NCBI GenBank assembly: GCA_964496695.1 | Contig: CAZCBE010000017.1 | Location: 13,513 to 77,512, forward strand | From: SXTU01 sp964496695 | GTDB lineage: Bacteria; Verrucomicrobiota; Verrucomicrobiia; Limisphaerales; SXTU01 | Direction of reading: 5' to 3' | Length of the DNA: 64,000 nt | In this document: positions 33,501 to 41,500 of the stretch, one piece after another | Layout: each line of letters begins with the position of its first letter | Numbering within the stretch: the stretch's first letter is position 1 | The notes under the pieces: generated by a model | What the model saw: only the letters and a program-made list of their open reading frames with translations | What the model was told of the DNA's origin: nothing | Databases searched by the model: none | Made by a program: the position numbers and the translations under genes

Positions 33501-34740
33501 CCACGTCCAAAATGCCGATGGTGCTGAAGGGCGTGGCGGTCTGGTCGCTGCGAATGCGGATCAAGTCCGCCGGCACGCCCACGATGTCAGGGAGGTCGTT
33601 GACCGCCTGGATGGTGACCGTGTTGGTCTTGACCACTTCGCTGCCGGGGCGATCACTCACGCGGAAGCGGATGGCAACCGGAGTGTTGGTGGAAACCGCG
33701 TTGGGCACCGCGCGGAACCGGACGGCCTGCACCTGCGCGGCCACAAACGACGCCGAACCGGTGAAGGACGAGGCGGGATCAAGCGCGCCAAAAACCCCCT
33801 CCGCCGGGTTCACGAACTCCAGGGCCACGGTGAACGTCTCAGCCACATCCGGGTCGGTGATGAGGAGACTGAAGGGCTGAATTTCCTGGGTGTCCAGCAC
33901 GGTGGTCGGATTGAGCCCGGCGGTGACGAGGGGGGCATCGTTGATCGAGGTGATCGTGACCGTGGCGGAATTGGTCGCGCTGCCACCCTGCGCATCCGTC
34001 ACGATGGCCGTGACGGTAACCGTCTCCGTTCCGCCCACGGCCACTCGGTTCGCGGTTGGAATGAAGGTCAACGCGGCCAGGCTGGCGGACACCGCCGCCG
34101 CCGTCCCAGTGAAGTTGGTCGTGGTGACCCCGCCGACGAAGGAGGCGACCGACGTCACGCCACCGGGGCCGATCTGGAGGGTGACCGTCTGGTTTTGACC
34201 GGCATCCACATCGGCAATCGTCAGCGCCGCGAAGAGCTGAGTGGAGACGTTGTCGTTGACCGCCGTGACGATGGCGCCCGCAATCGTCGGCAGGTCGTTC
34301 ACCGCCGCCACAGTCACCTGCACCTGCACGGCGGGCGTGGAGATGGTTGACCCGTCGGACGCCACGATGGTGAACGCGTTCAACGTCCCGTTGGCGTTCG
34401 TCGCCGGGGTCCACACGAGCGATTCGCCGGTGGCCAGCAAGGTCGTTCCCGGCACTACCGGGGTCCCCCCTTTGGTGAGCGTGCCCGTGGTCACCGCTTC
34501 CACGCGGAAGGAGATGGCATCCATGTCCGCATCCGCTTCGTCCGCCGCCGCCGCCAGGGCCGCGTAGGTGATGGTAAAGGCGGTGTCCTCTGTTGCGCCC
34601 GTCAGCGGGGTCACCGTCGTCAAGGTCGGGGTCGCTGCGTGGACCGCTGGCGCGCCCAGCCCCAGGGCGAGGAGGAACAGCGGCAGCCAGCGGAGCGCTC
34701 GACGCGCCCGCTTCGTGGAAGTATTATTGTCGTGTTCCAT
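24556..34740 (-). CDS. Giant secreted adhesin-like protein (cadherin-like, beta-helix, lamin-tail, VLAND repeats, FG-GAP)
   Basis: 3394 aa from ATG 34740, chosen because AGGTG lies 4-5 nt upstream; a GTG two codons earlier is alternative. Signal peptide WLPLFLLALGLGAPAVHA. Approximate order: 37-640 cadherin/CSPG4-like repeats ending in VNDLP or INDAP linkers; 640-1000 right-handed beta-helix opened by a CSLREA-like motif (LVTSTEDDFQPGSLRHAL); 1000-1090 lamin-tail-like domain (IVINEIQAKDTPADFIEFYL); 1185-1880 further cadherin-like repeats with LLANDxDVD; 1880-2650 eight tandem ~95-aa repeats of the (L/F)xVLAND...YTP...FTY type; 2800-3210 seven FG-GAP-like blades (VVVGAP, FGxSVxIQGDT); 3213-3300 a putative-Ig domain; 3300-3394 a C-terminal VLEVSSDLRTW...FFRIRI module. 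It is probably a long calcium-dependent surface or matrix filament. It is the last gene of the minus-strand cluster. Confidence 0.85.
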   Translation of the reverse strand: MEHDNNTSTKRARRALRWLPLFLLALGLGAPAVHAATPTLTTVTPLTGATEDTAFTITYAALAAAADEADADMDAISFRVEAVTTGTLTKGGTPVVPGTTLLATGESLVWTPATNANGTLNAFTIVASDGSTISTPAVQVQVTVAAVNDLPTIAGAIVTAVNDNVSTQLFAALTIADVDAGQNQTVTLQIGPGGVTSVASFVGGVTTTNFTGTAAAVSASLAALTFIPTANRVAVGGTETVTVTAIVTDAQGGSATNSATVTITSINDAPLVTAGLNPTTVLDTQEIQPFSLLITDPDVAETFTVALEFVNPAEGVFGALDPASSFTGSASFVAAQVQAVRFRAVPNAVSTNTPVAIRFRVSDRPGSEVVKTNTVTIQAVNDLPDIVGVPADLIRIRSDQTATPFSTIGILDVDGNGQQPVHFTVQASASGIGRFNYLGGFSNSVSITLSNMVPTNATAAIRSIQFEPTVENLPLGEVTNLTFTITVTDALGGQRANNGTVLSITRVNGAPRWTGAPATQPALFAPGVRVTPFAHTNSFSTNNLALVDDDATVTVTITMDNPAKGAFTNMAGTGFVTNSPGVFQLTDSPTNLTTKLQGLAFEVSSTFSFPATAPGGVSFSLLAEDPNLQRATTNLAIRVQSEPRNYLVTSTEDDFQPGSLRHALTNASNDGVITFALPSYPALLRLQASNGPIVLARNISIRGPGADLLVISGDSDGNGTADLQLFRVQARVLMVGLTLTKGSGTGGTAVGTGGAVSVGSTGELTMQFCAVTDSQARLWGGAIDVDRGSLVLENCLLRGNQTDTGAGLGGGAVSLYTQLTSVFRNTTFSGNQQRSASGFGGGALYVENFDPISDLSVQVTHCTFAGNGDAASQGSSIHANVFGTLVLLKNSIVSDGQGRNLQVGGAGRIISQGGNLSDDAATSTLIQGGVAQSIVFLDGTGDLVSTNVLLGTLAELRGPVAVHPLLAGSPAIGRAVNPDTAIDQRGVLRDAAPDSGAFEFGAVTRIVINEIQAKDTPADFIEFYLLRDSLPLDLTGYSVWVDGVRRHVFPATPLVRPGFGVVVADTAAVTTPDPSTPVQLRSDSALALGEQGVVELRNAGGQSVLRVAYLDRYVTPDAPLLVTPFVGNSVTLAPQFLGGAYLPHALTSPLQLGGARFSSGALSATGSASSSGADTGSTPFGLPNGFPFAQVDEFIVGEDDLVTLPVLLNDLDADGLDKLVVMGLASASSPTPAAVSLASQRGASLSVTPANLPLRGTGVVYDPRTQFAIQSLPAGARLTDTFYYSMVDIGTGPITAFEGTLAASPTVVRSLSHRLVNGDKVVISGSGFAGYNGEHTVTRVDDDRFSIPVANGGDPAVKGNWLTSEPRHPSATNSALVTISLIGANDPPVPVGDLVFTDESTVLRIMGDSALAGTTTAFETDPLYPLPRLVSPVSLLANDDDVDTDDDFSTLKVIGVLSRTNVITGYSGANGVSPVVVQSTNHGLANGSTILIANYGGHPSYNAYHIVTVLNSNSFSIPVPYVDNHATKGLWASLTDAGRLAATSARGAEVALEIRTDRTRTCIVYNPRTSAYLNGLALAETDDDLFFYAIEDRHGAIGIAPVTVRVTGVNDVPVPQADPPSLNLLTPSLQGLTLSNFVAQLGVLYALAPATGASNRADIRVVATNGAGQFLLTNIWRTEEDLVLVIPLADLLANDSDVDRTDVLRVSGVTAISRLGAAVSLSGATVRYDPSVATNLNALARGEKRVDTFAATVTDDRGGSTTTLVAVMVVGKNDRPVPVADLVSIRRDLVLTFDPIANVTTNVPSRDYDLDVDGTAPDNRLALIPATNVATLVSGVRVMVTEANVIYDPTAARFFDALGPGETYDDKFRYTVMDGSFVFAVDDFFRVVADGSAMTLEVLANDRNLTGAGGTLSITAVGTPNQGGTVAVNGTTITYTPEVNFVGDEFFTYTISDTNGNTDTGLVNVRVTVNQLNGNLQAADDKFTVAVGEAPVLDVLANDNILPAAGSNLTLVRIVTPPALDSVAIAGNRLTYTQNPANPAPYVTTFVYEVSGGGTARALATATVRVVDRRGALSSRNDSFSVAADSTDNALNVLANDHLLPGAVDPLTIRSVLVGPTNGTVRIDTGSTQLLYTPTVGYVGMDTLTYLATDSLGGTGTGVVQIAVGSLTTANDFFAVQVSTTNALDVLANDRVLLGAAGTNLALQSVTPTTSAIGTVALGTNNTLRFVSTATVGEQLFTYVITDGAGRFATGRLSVVVVLDGVKANADFFTVAVASADNQLDVLANDVSIPEVGRRRSIVAIGTGVEAPNRGGTVTINAAGNRLIYTPDPAFSGEETFTYSMTDTLRTDTTRVVVRVTAGTLAANADAFTVFLPPSGGSFTLPVLANDRALPDLGQVKTITVVAFDPASVTTPPSTVTISSDGSALIYTPGTNATFPYTERIAYEITDGSARRAVAVATVEVRQRASLRDLETNDDRFAVASSSTANVLPLLRNDDTKPATANGWTITEVGATAFGGVVSIQGQNVLYTPRPGFVGTDVFTYTVSDGFGGTGTATVRVKVGDLQLNPDQFVALSGRISSDFEVLANDGIRPALGTGYHLTGAFGPDRLGRVTFINGRIYYTPDPVHVGGFPYTENFKYTVTNDSGETLIGDVAVAVHEAGSDRADAEITVRVVGINDLSVITGTVAGQRVSQRDTIRPFASVTISDVDNNGLQPLGISVSVDQPAQGFLIASGGFVDAGGGRYTLGSLGAGVTPAAATAAIRGLIFVPTTGVRLDETTTETTRLTISVNDGFASPVNDAVTSVIATHQFRSKLVAPDGLTGDLFGTSVSVTRDVVVVGAPSALPPSGVRTGVAYVFERDTTQFDSWRMVKKLIPPDPEVIGVASFGQSVVIQGDTIVVGAPTGRQGGLFPGSVYVFGRSVGGAGNWGLVRKVLPDVPGTSQQFGSALALEQDTLVVGSGSDDASGAQSGSAYVLGRNVGGTDAWGQVVKLTAPDGAAGDKFGNSLGLSGDTLVIGASFNSSVGLNSGAAYVFERNLGGASAWGMMKKLLPTVGAGQDQFGRSVAVSGDVILVGSPFDDDVGANRGAAFLFGRNEGGANAWGQTTKLFASDSFLDDQFGSSVVIQGATALVGSPRQDTRGLNAGAVYQYAGSTGAMPPWVQTNKFLPDLSSAGGDFGVPVAMDRGTVAVGARLDADRGASSGSVTIFRLHDINAPQVARTVAAQSGVKDSPFTLVLPTDTFADADTGDTLTFSATGPGWLAFNPNTRTFTGTPVVAGTYTVTVTGTDNDGLTASTSFTINVVDLGIVPIPGPIPTLRTTTTDPDYLLLSYLSFQVNPGARRVLEVSSDLRTWTPADPLLAANIITPVDATTDNVTYYLPRAGFNSTNRFFRIRIDP

Positions 34741-34765
34741 AATCACCTGAAAATCATCATCGCAG

Positions 34766-35767
34766 TCACGGGGCGAAGCTCCTTCCGCCGGGCAGGCTGG
34801 GCGGCTCCGCCTTGGGCGCGCTCGCCACCATTTCCTTTTGCACCGGCAGTTCCAAGGCGGCCAGCGCCTGTTGGTCCACGGTCGAGGCCGTCCGCCGAAG
34901 CGACTCTTCCCGGAACGTAGTCTCCAAAGCCTGCCGCTTCCGCAGCAGCAGGGTCTGCTTCAGCGCAGCTTGGACCTGGGTGAACGGAGCGACCGCGCTG
35001 GGCCGCTCGTCCGTCTTCTTGAGCAGGTAAAACGATCCGCCGGTCTCCACCACTTCGCTGATCTGGCCGCGCGGGAGCGCGTAGCCGGCCTGGAGCACCG
35101 CCAGCGGCCAGTGGTGGTTCGTGCTGGCTTGATCCAGCCAGCCCAAGTCTCCGCCCCGGAACCGGCTGGTCACATCCTCCGAGTAGTCCACCGCCAGCGC
35201 CCCGAAGCCGCCCAAGGCGGCCCCCTGAGGTGAAGCCGCCGGCTGGGCGAGGGCCTTGCTGCGGGCTTCTTCCATCCGCGAGCGAAGCTCGGCGCGCTTG
35301 GTGTCGCTCATCAAGCGCTGGCCGTTGAGCTGAAGCATGGCCAGTCGGACCTTGGGCGGCTGCGTGTAACGCGCCAGGTTCCGCTCATACTCGGCCTTGA
35401 CCTCGTCATCGCCCACCGTGACCGTGCTGACACGGCTGGCCGCCTCCTGCTCCCACAGCTTGCTGATCAGGAGGTTGTTCAACTCCCGGCGCGTGGCGAA
35501 GTCCTGATCGAGCCCGGCCTGGCGGGCCCGCTGGAGCAGGGCTTCCTGCATCATCATCTCGCGCAGCAGGGCTTCCTTGTCCGGCACGGGCCGGTGGATC
35601 TTCACCCGGTAGGCGATCTCCGCCTTCAAGTCAGCGGCCCGGAATTCTCGGTCGCCCACGCGCGCGAGCACCGGCTCGCCTGGCTTGGAGCAGCCGGCCA
35701 GCACCGCCAAGCTGGCAAGGACGCCCAGCCAGGCAGAACGAACGGCCATGAAACGGGTCGGCGGCAT
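34766..35767 (-). CDS. PpiC/SurA-like peptidyl-prolyl isomerase lipoprotein
   Basis: 333 aa. The N-terminus is a lipoprotein signal with lipobox LAGC (WLGVLASLAVLAGCSKPG), so it should be anchored to a membrane on the periplasmic side. A SurA_N-like helical region follows (EPVLARVGDREFRAADLKAE, then RELNNLLISKLWEQ). The parvulin domain is at about 140-270: PPKVRLAMLQLNG, the signature FRGGDLGWLDQASTNHHWPL, and GQISEVVETGGSFYLLKK. It catalyses proline isomerisation and chaperones exported proteins. It starts 6 nt after the 906-aa RTX-like gene and ends 25 nt before the giant adhesin, so a dedicated folding role for these clients is a reasonable inference. A second ATG at 35749 is possible. Confidence 0.88.
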   Translation of the reverse strand: MPPTRFMAVRSAWLGVLASLAVLAGCSKPGEPVLARVGDREFRAADLKAEIAYRVKIHRPVPDKEALLREMMMQEALLQRARQAGLDQDFATRRELNNLLISKLWEQEAASRVSTVTVGDDEVKAEYERNLARYTQPPKVRLAMLQLNGQRLMSDTKRAELRSRMEEARSKALAQPAASPQGAALGGFGALAVDYSEDVTSRFRGGDLGWLDQASTNHHWPLAVLQAGYALPRGQISEVVETGGSFYLLKKTDERPSAVAPFTQVQAALKQTLLLRKRQALETTFREESLRRTASTVDQQALAALELPVQKEMVASAPKAEPPSLPGGRSFAP

Positions 35768-35773
35768 GGCGGC

Positions 35774-38494
35774 TTAAGGAGCGAGCACCACCCGCACGCG
35801 CATGAAGCAGGGGCGGGCTTCCGTGGCCGGACGCTTCGCCTGGTAGCTGACCAGGTCGGCATCGGTATTGCCCGCCGGGAGGGCGGACGGCTCCACTTGG
35901 GCGGCGGAAGAATCCCAATGGACGAGATCTTCGGAAACTTCCACCACATACTGCACATCCGGCACCGAGGCCGGCCGACGGAAATCCACCGTCAAGCGGC
36001 CGTCCCGCACGCGGAAGGCGGGCATGCCCTTGGAACCGTTCGGGTTAAGCGGGTCCATGCCAAAGGCGTAGCGTTGGAGATTCAGAATGCCCAGGCCGCC
36101 CGTATCTGTCCGGCTGAAATCAGCCAGGGTGCCGGTGGCGGACGGGAAGTTGCGCTGCCGCCACTCGGTGAGCGAGGTGCGCTCGTTGATGAGCGTCACG
36201 CGCGCTTCGGCCGGCGTGACTACCTGATAGGCGGGGTCGGTCCGGATGCCCAGTTGCACGAACTCCGAGCCATCGGTCAGCACGGCGGTGCTCTTGGGCA
36301 CCACCTCGATCACGGCGAGGGTCTGGTTGGCGGCGAAGTTGATGAAGGAGGGGATGCCCTCGTAATCCGTGTAGTCCGCCGCCGTGCCCTTCACGTCCAG
36401 CCGCACCAGCACACTGCGGTCCGTCAGGCCGGACCGGGTGATCATGAAGGCGCCGCGGCGCAGGCCGGAAACCATGGCGACCGGCTCGATGGCTTCGATC
36501 CGCACCTGCACCGCCAGGTCTTGGATCGAGACGACCGCGCGATCTGCGCTGGCGACCACGTAGCCGGTGCCGGCCTGCAGCACCACTTCGACGCTCTCCG
36601 TGCCTTCGGTCTGGGAGTCCACGATGGGAGTCACGGCCACGGACACGCTGCTCTGGCCGGCGGGAATCCGCACCGGGGTCGTGATGAGCCGGTAATCCAC
36701 GCCGTTTTGGGCGGAGCCCGCCAGCACGAAGTTGACCTGCACTTCGGCGCTCGTATCGCCGCTGCGGCGGACCACGAACTGGCCGGCCAACGGGCCGTTC
36801 TCGCTGGCCACCGGCACGGGCGCGGAAATGGTCATCAGCGGCGTCAGGCCCTTGTTGCCGGTGCGCAGGTGGCCGCCGTCCACCAGCGCATACAGGTCTG
36901 TTTGCGCCAGGGCGGTTCCCCGGACGGTGATGACATAGTCCGCGTAGGTCCGCGTGCCGTTGGTGCTGATGCCGACCAGGGAATTGGTGCCATCGGCCGT
37001 GATCTTGATGTAGTCGGACAGGAACGTGGAACTGCCGGTCAGCAGCCGGGAAACTTCAAGGACATCGTGTTCCACGAGGCTGAAATCCTCGATCGTCGCG
37101 CCGCCGCCCGCGCTGCTGTTGAAGACGAAGACATCGCCGCCGCCGTTGCCGCGGAGGACGTCCCGGCCGCCGTTGCTGACCAGCACGTCCTGCTCCATGC
37201 CGCCCACCAGCCGGTCGGCTCCGCTGCTGCCGACGATCAGGTGCCGACGATCCGCGCCGTAGCTGAGGAGGTATTGCGCGCCATATTCTGCCGCCGTCAG
37301 GCCGGAGCTCGGCGTGCTTACGGTGGCTCCGGCCAGTTCACGGCGGACATCGGTGATCAGATAACCCTGGTCGCGGCCCATCAGATAATGAGCGGTCATA
37401 GCCTGCTCCTCGGCGGGGAGCCCCGCGAGGGCCGGCAACTGGCTCGGCAAACCTGGCAGCACCTGGGCGAGCTGCTCCGGGGAAGCGGAGACAGACGGGC
37501 GATAAACGAAGAGCGTGACCTCGCCGTGGAACGCGGCGTGCGCCGGGGTCTCGTCCTGCAGGCTGACCTTGAACCGGGTCGGAGCCGCCGGTTCTGTGCG
37601 CGCCGTGTGGACATACACGAGCCGGCCCTGATCCACGTCAGCCTGGGTGAAGCTGCTGCCCACGCTCAACGGCTTGTCCGGGTTCTGGGGCGCGTTGGGC
37701 ACTGCCATTTGCAGGACGAAGGCGTTGCGCAGATAAAGTGCGCCGGATTCTGGAAGGGCCTCGAGGGTGTAGGTCAGGCTGGTTGCTGCGCTGTCCGAAT
37801 CAATCGCCCGCAGCCGGATCACGGACGTGCCCTCGGCATAGGCCTGGGCCTCCTTGGTATCGAGCGTGGGGATGCGGTTGTCCTTGTTCGGATCGCCTCC
37901 GTTGCGGAACTCCGCCAGATTGCTCCACCCGTCACCATCGGAATCCTCCGTCGCGCTGTTCCGGCTGTGGAGCTTTTCCCACCAGTCGGGCAGGCCGTTC
38001 CCATCGGCGTCCAGCGCGTCCAATGAGACCATCAAATCCAGCCGGTAGGTGGCGGCGCGGCGGAGCTGGGAGACGCTGAAGAGCGCGCCCACCTCGCCAA
38101 TGATCGCGGCCGGCTTGCCGTTCACCGTGATGCGGGCGTGGAGGGCGGGCTCCTCCACCAGCCGCAGCGGCAGACTGCCGGCGGTGGAACTGAGCCCGGA
38201 GGCCAGCGCATCGTGCGGCACGTCCAAGCGGTAGGAGAACTCGCCGCCGTTGAGCGCGCCGAGCGTGCCCCGGAGGTTGATCTCGCTGCCATCCGCCCGC
38301 CGGATGGTCCAGTTCAGCACCCCCTCGGTGACGAGGTAGGGCCGGGGCGAATCGGTGCGGATGATTTTGCCGTAGAGCACGGTGGCGGGTTCCGTGATGC
38401 CGACGGCACCGGCGGCCGGCACCGTGAGGAGCGCGCCAAGGATCAGGACGCAGCACCACCACCAGCCTGTCTGTCTGTTTAGTAACGTGGTCAT
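35774..38494 (-). CDS. Secreted Ca-binding protein with thrombospondin-3-like, RTX and Calx-beta domains
   Basis: 906 aa from ATG 38494; the alternative upstream start is TTG. Signal peptide WCCVLILGALLTVPAAGA. About 160-200 has paired calcium loops (DADGNGLPDWWEKLH, DSDGDGWSNLAEFRNGGDP). About 210-340 is a CSPG4/cadherin-like repeat with VLQMAVPN...VDQGRLVYVHT. About 420-460 carries RTX-like nonapeptides (GSSGADRLVGG, GGRDVLRGNGGGDVFVF). About 560-770 has two Calx-beta domains (RRSGDTSAEVQVNFVLAG, TRSGLTDRSVLVRLDV). The end is the VVEVSEDLVHWDSS...CFMRVRV module shared with the giant adhesin. It has a Sec signal, so the RTX repeats do not imply type I secretion. It is probably a calcium-stabilised component of the same surface structure. 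Confidence 0.85.
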   Translation of the reverse strand: MTTLLNRQTGWWWCCVLILGALLTVPAAGAVGITEPATVLYGKIIRTDSPRPYLVTEGVLNWTIRRADGSEINLRGTLGALNGGEFSYRLDVPHDALASGLSSTAGSLPLRLVEEPALHARITVNGKPAAIIGEVGALFSVSQLRRAATYRLDLMVSLDALDADGNGLPDWWEKLHSRNSATEDSDGDGWSNLAEFRNGGDPNKDNRIPTLDTKEAQAYAEGTSVIRLRAIDSDSAATSLTYTLEALPESGALYLRNAFVLQMAVPNAPQNPDKPLSVGSSFTQADVDQGRLVYVHTARTEPAAPTRFKVSLQDETPAHAAFHGEVTLFVYRPSVSASPEQLAQVLPGLPSQLPALAGLPAEEQAMTAHYLMGRDQGYLITDVRRELAGATVSTPSSGLTAAEYGAQYLLSYGADRRHLIVGSSGADRLVGGMEQDVLVSNGGRDVLRGNGGGDVFVFNSSAGGGATIEDFSLVEHDVLEVSRLLTGSSTFLSDYIKITADGTNSLVGISTNGTRTYADYVITVRGTALAQTDLYALVDGGHLRTGNKGLTPLMTISAPVPVASENGPLAGQFVVRRSGDTSAEVQVNFVLAGSAQNGVDYRLITTPVRIPAGQSSVSVAVTPIVDSQTEGTESVEVVLQAGTGYVVASADRAVVSIQDLAVQVRIEAIEPVAMVSGLRRGAFMITRSGLTDRSVLVRLDVKGTAADYTDYEGIPSFINFAANQTLAVIEVVPKSTAVLTDGSEFVQLGIRTDPAYQVVTPAEARVTLINERTSLTEWRQRNFPSATGTLADFSRTDTGGLGILNLQRYAFGMDPLNPNGSKGMPAFRVRDGRLTVDFRRPASVPDVQYVVEVSEDLVHWDSSAAQVEPSALPAGNTDADLVSYQAKRPATEARPCFMRVRVVLAP

Positions 38495-38513
38495 AACGCG
38501 CGCGCGCAAATCT

Positions 38514-41500
38514 TCAGTTCCCCGAGAACCCGTAAGTTTGGAATATAAGCTTGATGTCGCTCACCTGGGCGATGAAGCGGTCCAGACCCACGTTCGGATC
38601 CGCATTCAAGAGCCGGCCAGGAATGATCAGCACCCACTGGCTGTTCCAGACGGAGCGGCCGACCAGCCGGGTGTCGAAGGCCAGTTCATCGCTGTTGACG
38701 GCGTCGCCGCCGTCGTGATAGCCGCGCATCATCGGGAACTTGCGCGGTTCACCCATGCGCCCGTTCAGGCTGTCCAGCAACGGAATCCAGTTCGACTGGT
38801 CCAAGGAAGCGGTGACAGAGCGGTAAGGCACCGGAATCTGCTGATCCAACACCTTCCAGAGCCGCACCACGCTCGGGTTTTGACTGCTGGAGACGCTCAT
38901 GATGTCTGTGCCGGTCGGAATCAGGTAAGCACGCGGCGCGGACGGCAAGGTGGTGGTCAGATCGCCGCTCTGATAGTCCGAGAACCAGAGACCCACCGCT
39001 CCAATCTTGGTGGAATACTGGCTGGGGTCATAGGCATGGTCGCCGCCGGCCAGTGGCTTGCCAAAAAAGTTCTTCCCGGCGGTGATGGTGCTCGAGAGCC
39101 GGATCACTATGCCTGGCTCGGCCACCGGATTGCCGGCAGCATCGGTGAAGGAGGCAAAGGGCCGGCAATTGTAGCGGAACTCCGGCACCTGCCAGAGGTC
39201 TGGCACGCGCGCCTTGGTGAGTGTTTCTGCCCACACCGCATCCGAATTCGCGCCGGAGGTGTTGCCCTTGGGCAGGATGCGGAAATGCTCAGTGCGCAGC
39301 GACATCTTGCCGGTTTCGAGCTTGGCATTGTTGATGCCCAACTGCGGCTTCAGGTTGTCGTAGTTGGCTTTCAACTTTGCCAGCGGTTCAGCCAAACCGC
39401 CCTGGCCCGTCCGGGGCGCGCCATCGTATTGCCCGATGTGGCGGGAGCGAACGATGTCGGCTAGGAGCGCGCCGGGATGGCCTGGATCGGCAGGGTCAAA
39501 GTTGGTCTCGTAATCATAGGCCTTCGCCGCAAGATAGGCATACTTGGCGGCGAGGTCGAAGGTGTCCCGGTAGGTCTTCATCGCGTGGTTCCGCGACACG
39601 CGGAAAGTCATGTCTGAATACCGGTTGAGCTGGGTGGCGGCGGCCACGCGCTTGTTGTAGGCCGTGCGCTCGTCCACCAAGCGCGATCCCTCCGCCACCT
39701 TCGCGCGATACTCGTCCGACAATCCTCTCAGGGCCTCGATTTCCTTGAAAACATTCACCCGCGTGATCGCCTCGTCGCCAAGGATGGTTTCGATTTCCAC
39801 GAGCCATTCTTTTTCGGCCAGCGTCCGCTCCGCATCAGCGTTCGCCGCGTCCACCGCGACATGGGCGGCCGCGAAAGCAATCTCGGTGGCCGCCTGGACG
39901 CCGCGCATGATTTTCTCCGCCAGACCGATGCCCGCTGAAACGCCAACGCCAGCGAGCTTGAGGCCGCCGTCAGCAGGTTTCAGAACGTCGCCCGGCCCGT
40001 TTGCCAGGCCGTAAACACCCACGTTCGCCGGAATGGACTCGCCGGCCGCCTCGAAGGAGGCCTCCACCTGTTTTTTACCGTCCACAATGATTGACCGGAT
40101 CGTTTCAATCGTCTTGACGACACTCTCAACGACCACCTGAGCAATCGCCAAGTCCTTGTTCCGCTTGTCAATGGTGCGCTGTGTATCAATGCGGGCGTTG
40201 ACCAGGTGGATGGTGGCCAGGATGTCACCGGCCAGGCCGTCCCACGCCATGATCGAGGCCGCAACGGCTGCCTCCTGCTGGAGCATGCCGTTGATCTGTG
40301 TTTGCAACTCGCCCACCGCCAGCCGCTTGCCCCAATCGCGCGGGGCCTTGAACGTGTAGCCGGAGGCCGATACGGGGAACAACTGGGTCAACCCGTCAAG
40401 CGGTGTCCGCGGGTCCGACATGTCGGTGAAGCCGACGTTGTAGGCACCATCCCGCGCGAAGATCGCACCGCCCGGACCACTGTCGTCCGGGGCGAGCGAT
40501 CCGGCGAAGATGGCCCGGATATCGGCAGAGATTGTGTAGGCGGACACGCCGGCGTTGCCTTTCAACGCGTCGAACAAGGCCCCGGCCTTGAGAGTCCCGT
40601 CCTTGCCAAACTCGGCGAAATCAGAGGTCGGCCCCGGCACGGTATCCTTGTCAATGGTCCGCACGTCCACATACATGTAGAGCAGCAAGTCCGGCCCGTC
40701 GTAGCCGGCTGGATAGATTTTGCCGGGGCCAATCGTGCCCTCATAGGGCCGGCCGAAGATCTGGATGAGCTGGTTCTTGTAGGCGAGGTCTTCTTGGAAG
40801 ACCTCGTTGCGGAATTCCGCCTCGGTGTTGGCCACCTGGCGCAGCCGGTTGCGATCCTCGTTGGCATTGTCCCAGGTGGCCTTGGCATTCTCCATAGCGG
40901 CGAGAGCGCGCTCGTAAATCTGGTCGAAGTGGAACCGGCTCTGGACCCCGGAGCCAACGACAAGGAAATTCGGGTCGAGGTCCATCGGGACCACATTCCC
41001 GGACAGGCCCAGCGGATTGTAGCCCTTGTTGGACTGATCCACGGTGGTCTGGATCGCGTTCAAATTCGCCGAGATGACGTTGATGTCGGAAGTCGCCTTG
41101 CGATCCACCTTCTGGATGCCGGTCAGGGTGTCGTTGGGATGAACCGCTGGCAGCAGCGCGTTGGCCGTGACCCAGTCAAAGTAGGCGCCCTGGGCCGCGC
41201 GTCGCGCCCAGTCCTGCACGCCCCACGCGCGATCCTTGTTGCTGTCGGTGTAGCCCTGCCACTGCGCCTCGGGCTGCTCCACGTATTTCTCGCGGTAGGT
41301 GAGGTTGACGACTTCCGCGCCTGCCTTGGCCTTGGTGGCGGCGACCTGCGCAAACTTCCGCTCGTCGAGGAAGTCCACCTTGATGACGATGTCCTGCAGG
41401 TTGTAGAACTCCGAGCGTGACACCCAGTTGAAGTTCGGGTGGTTCAGCAGGGTGTATGTGTTGCGCAACGCGGTCAGGTAGTGACCCCACGCATCGCCAT

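Noticed and set aside
24900..34740. Long open frames on the plus strand opposite the giant adhesin gene (for example 28129-30207)
   Set aside because: They are antisense shadows caused by high GC and biased codons. They lack signal peptides, known motifs and start signals, while the minus-strand frame has continuous recognisable domains.
35774..38494. Type I secretion substrate because of RTX repeats
   Set aside because: The protein has a Sec signal peptide and no ABC/HlyD pair is adjacent; the nearby-window efflux set at 12-16 kb is MacAB-like and far away.
38514..40900. C-terminal half of the 2915-aa protein as a Tc-toxin component
   Set aside because: The helical character and final domain are only loosely reminiscent. 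No diagnostic TcA or TcB motif was seen and no toxin partners are nearby, so it was left as unknown.
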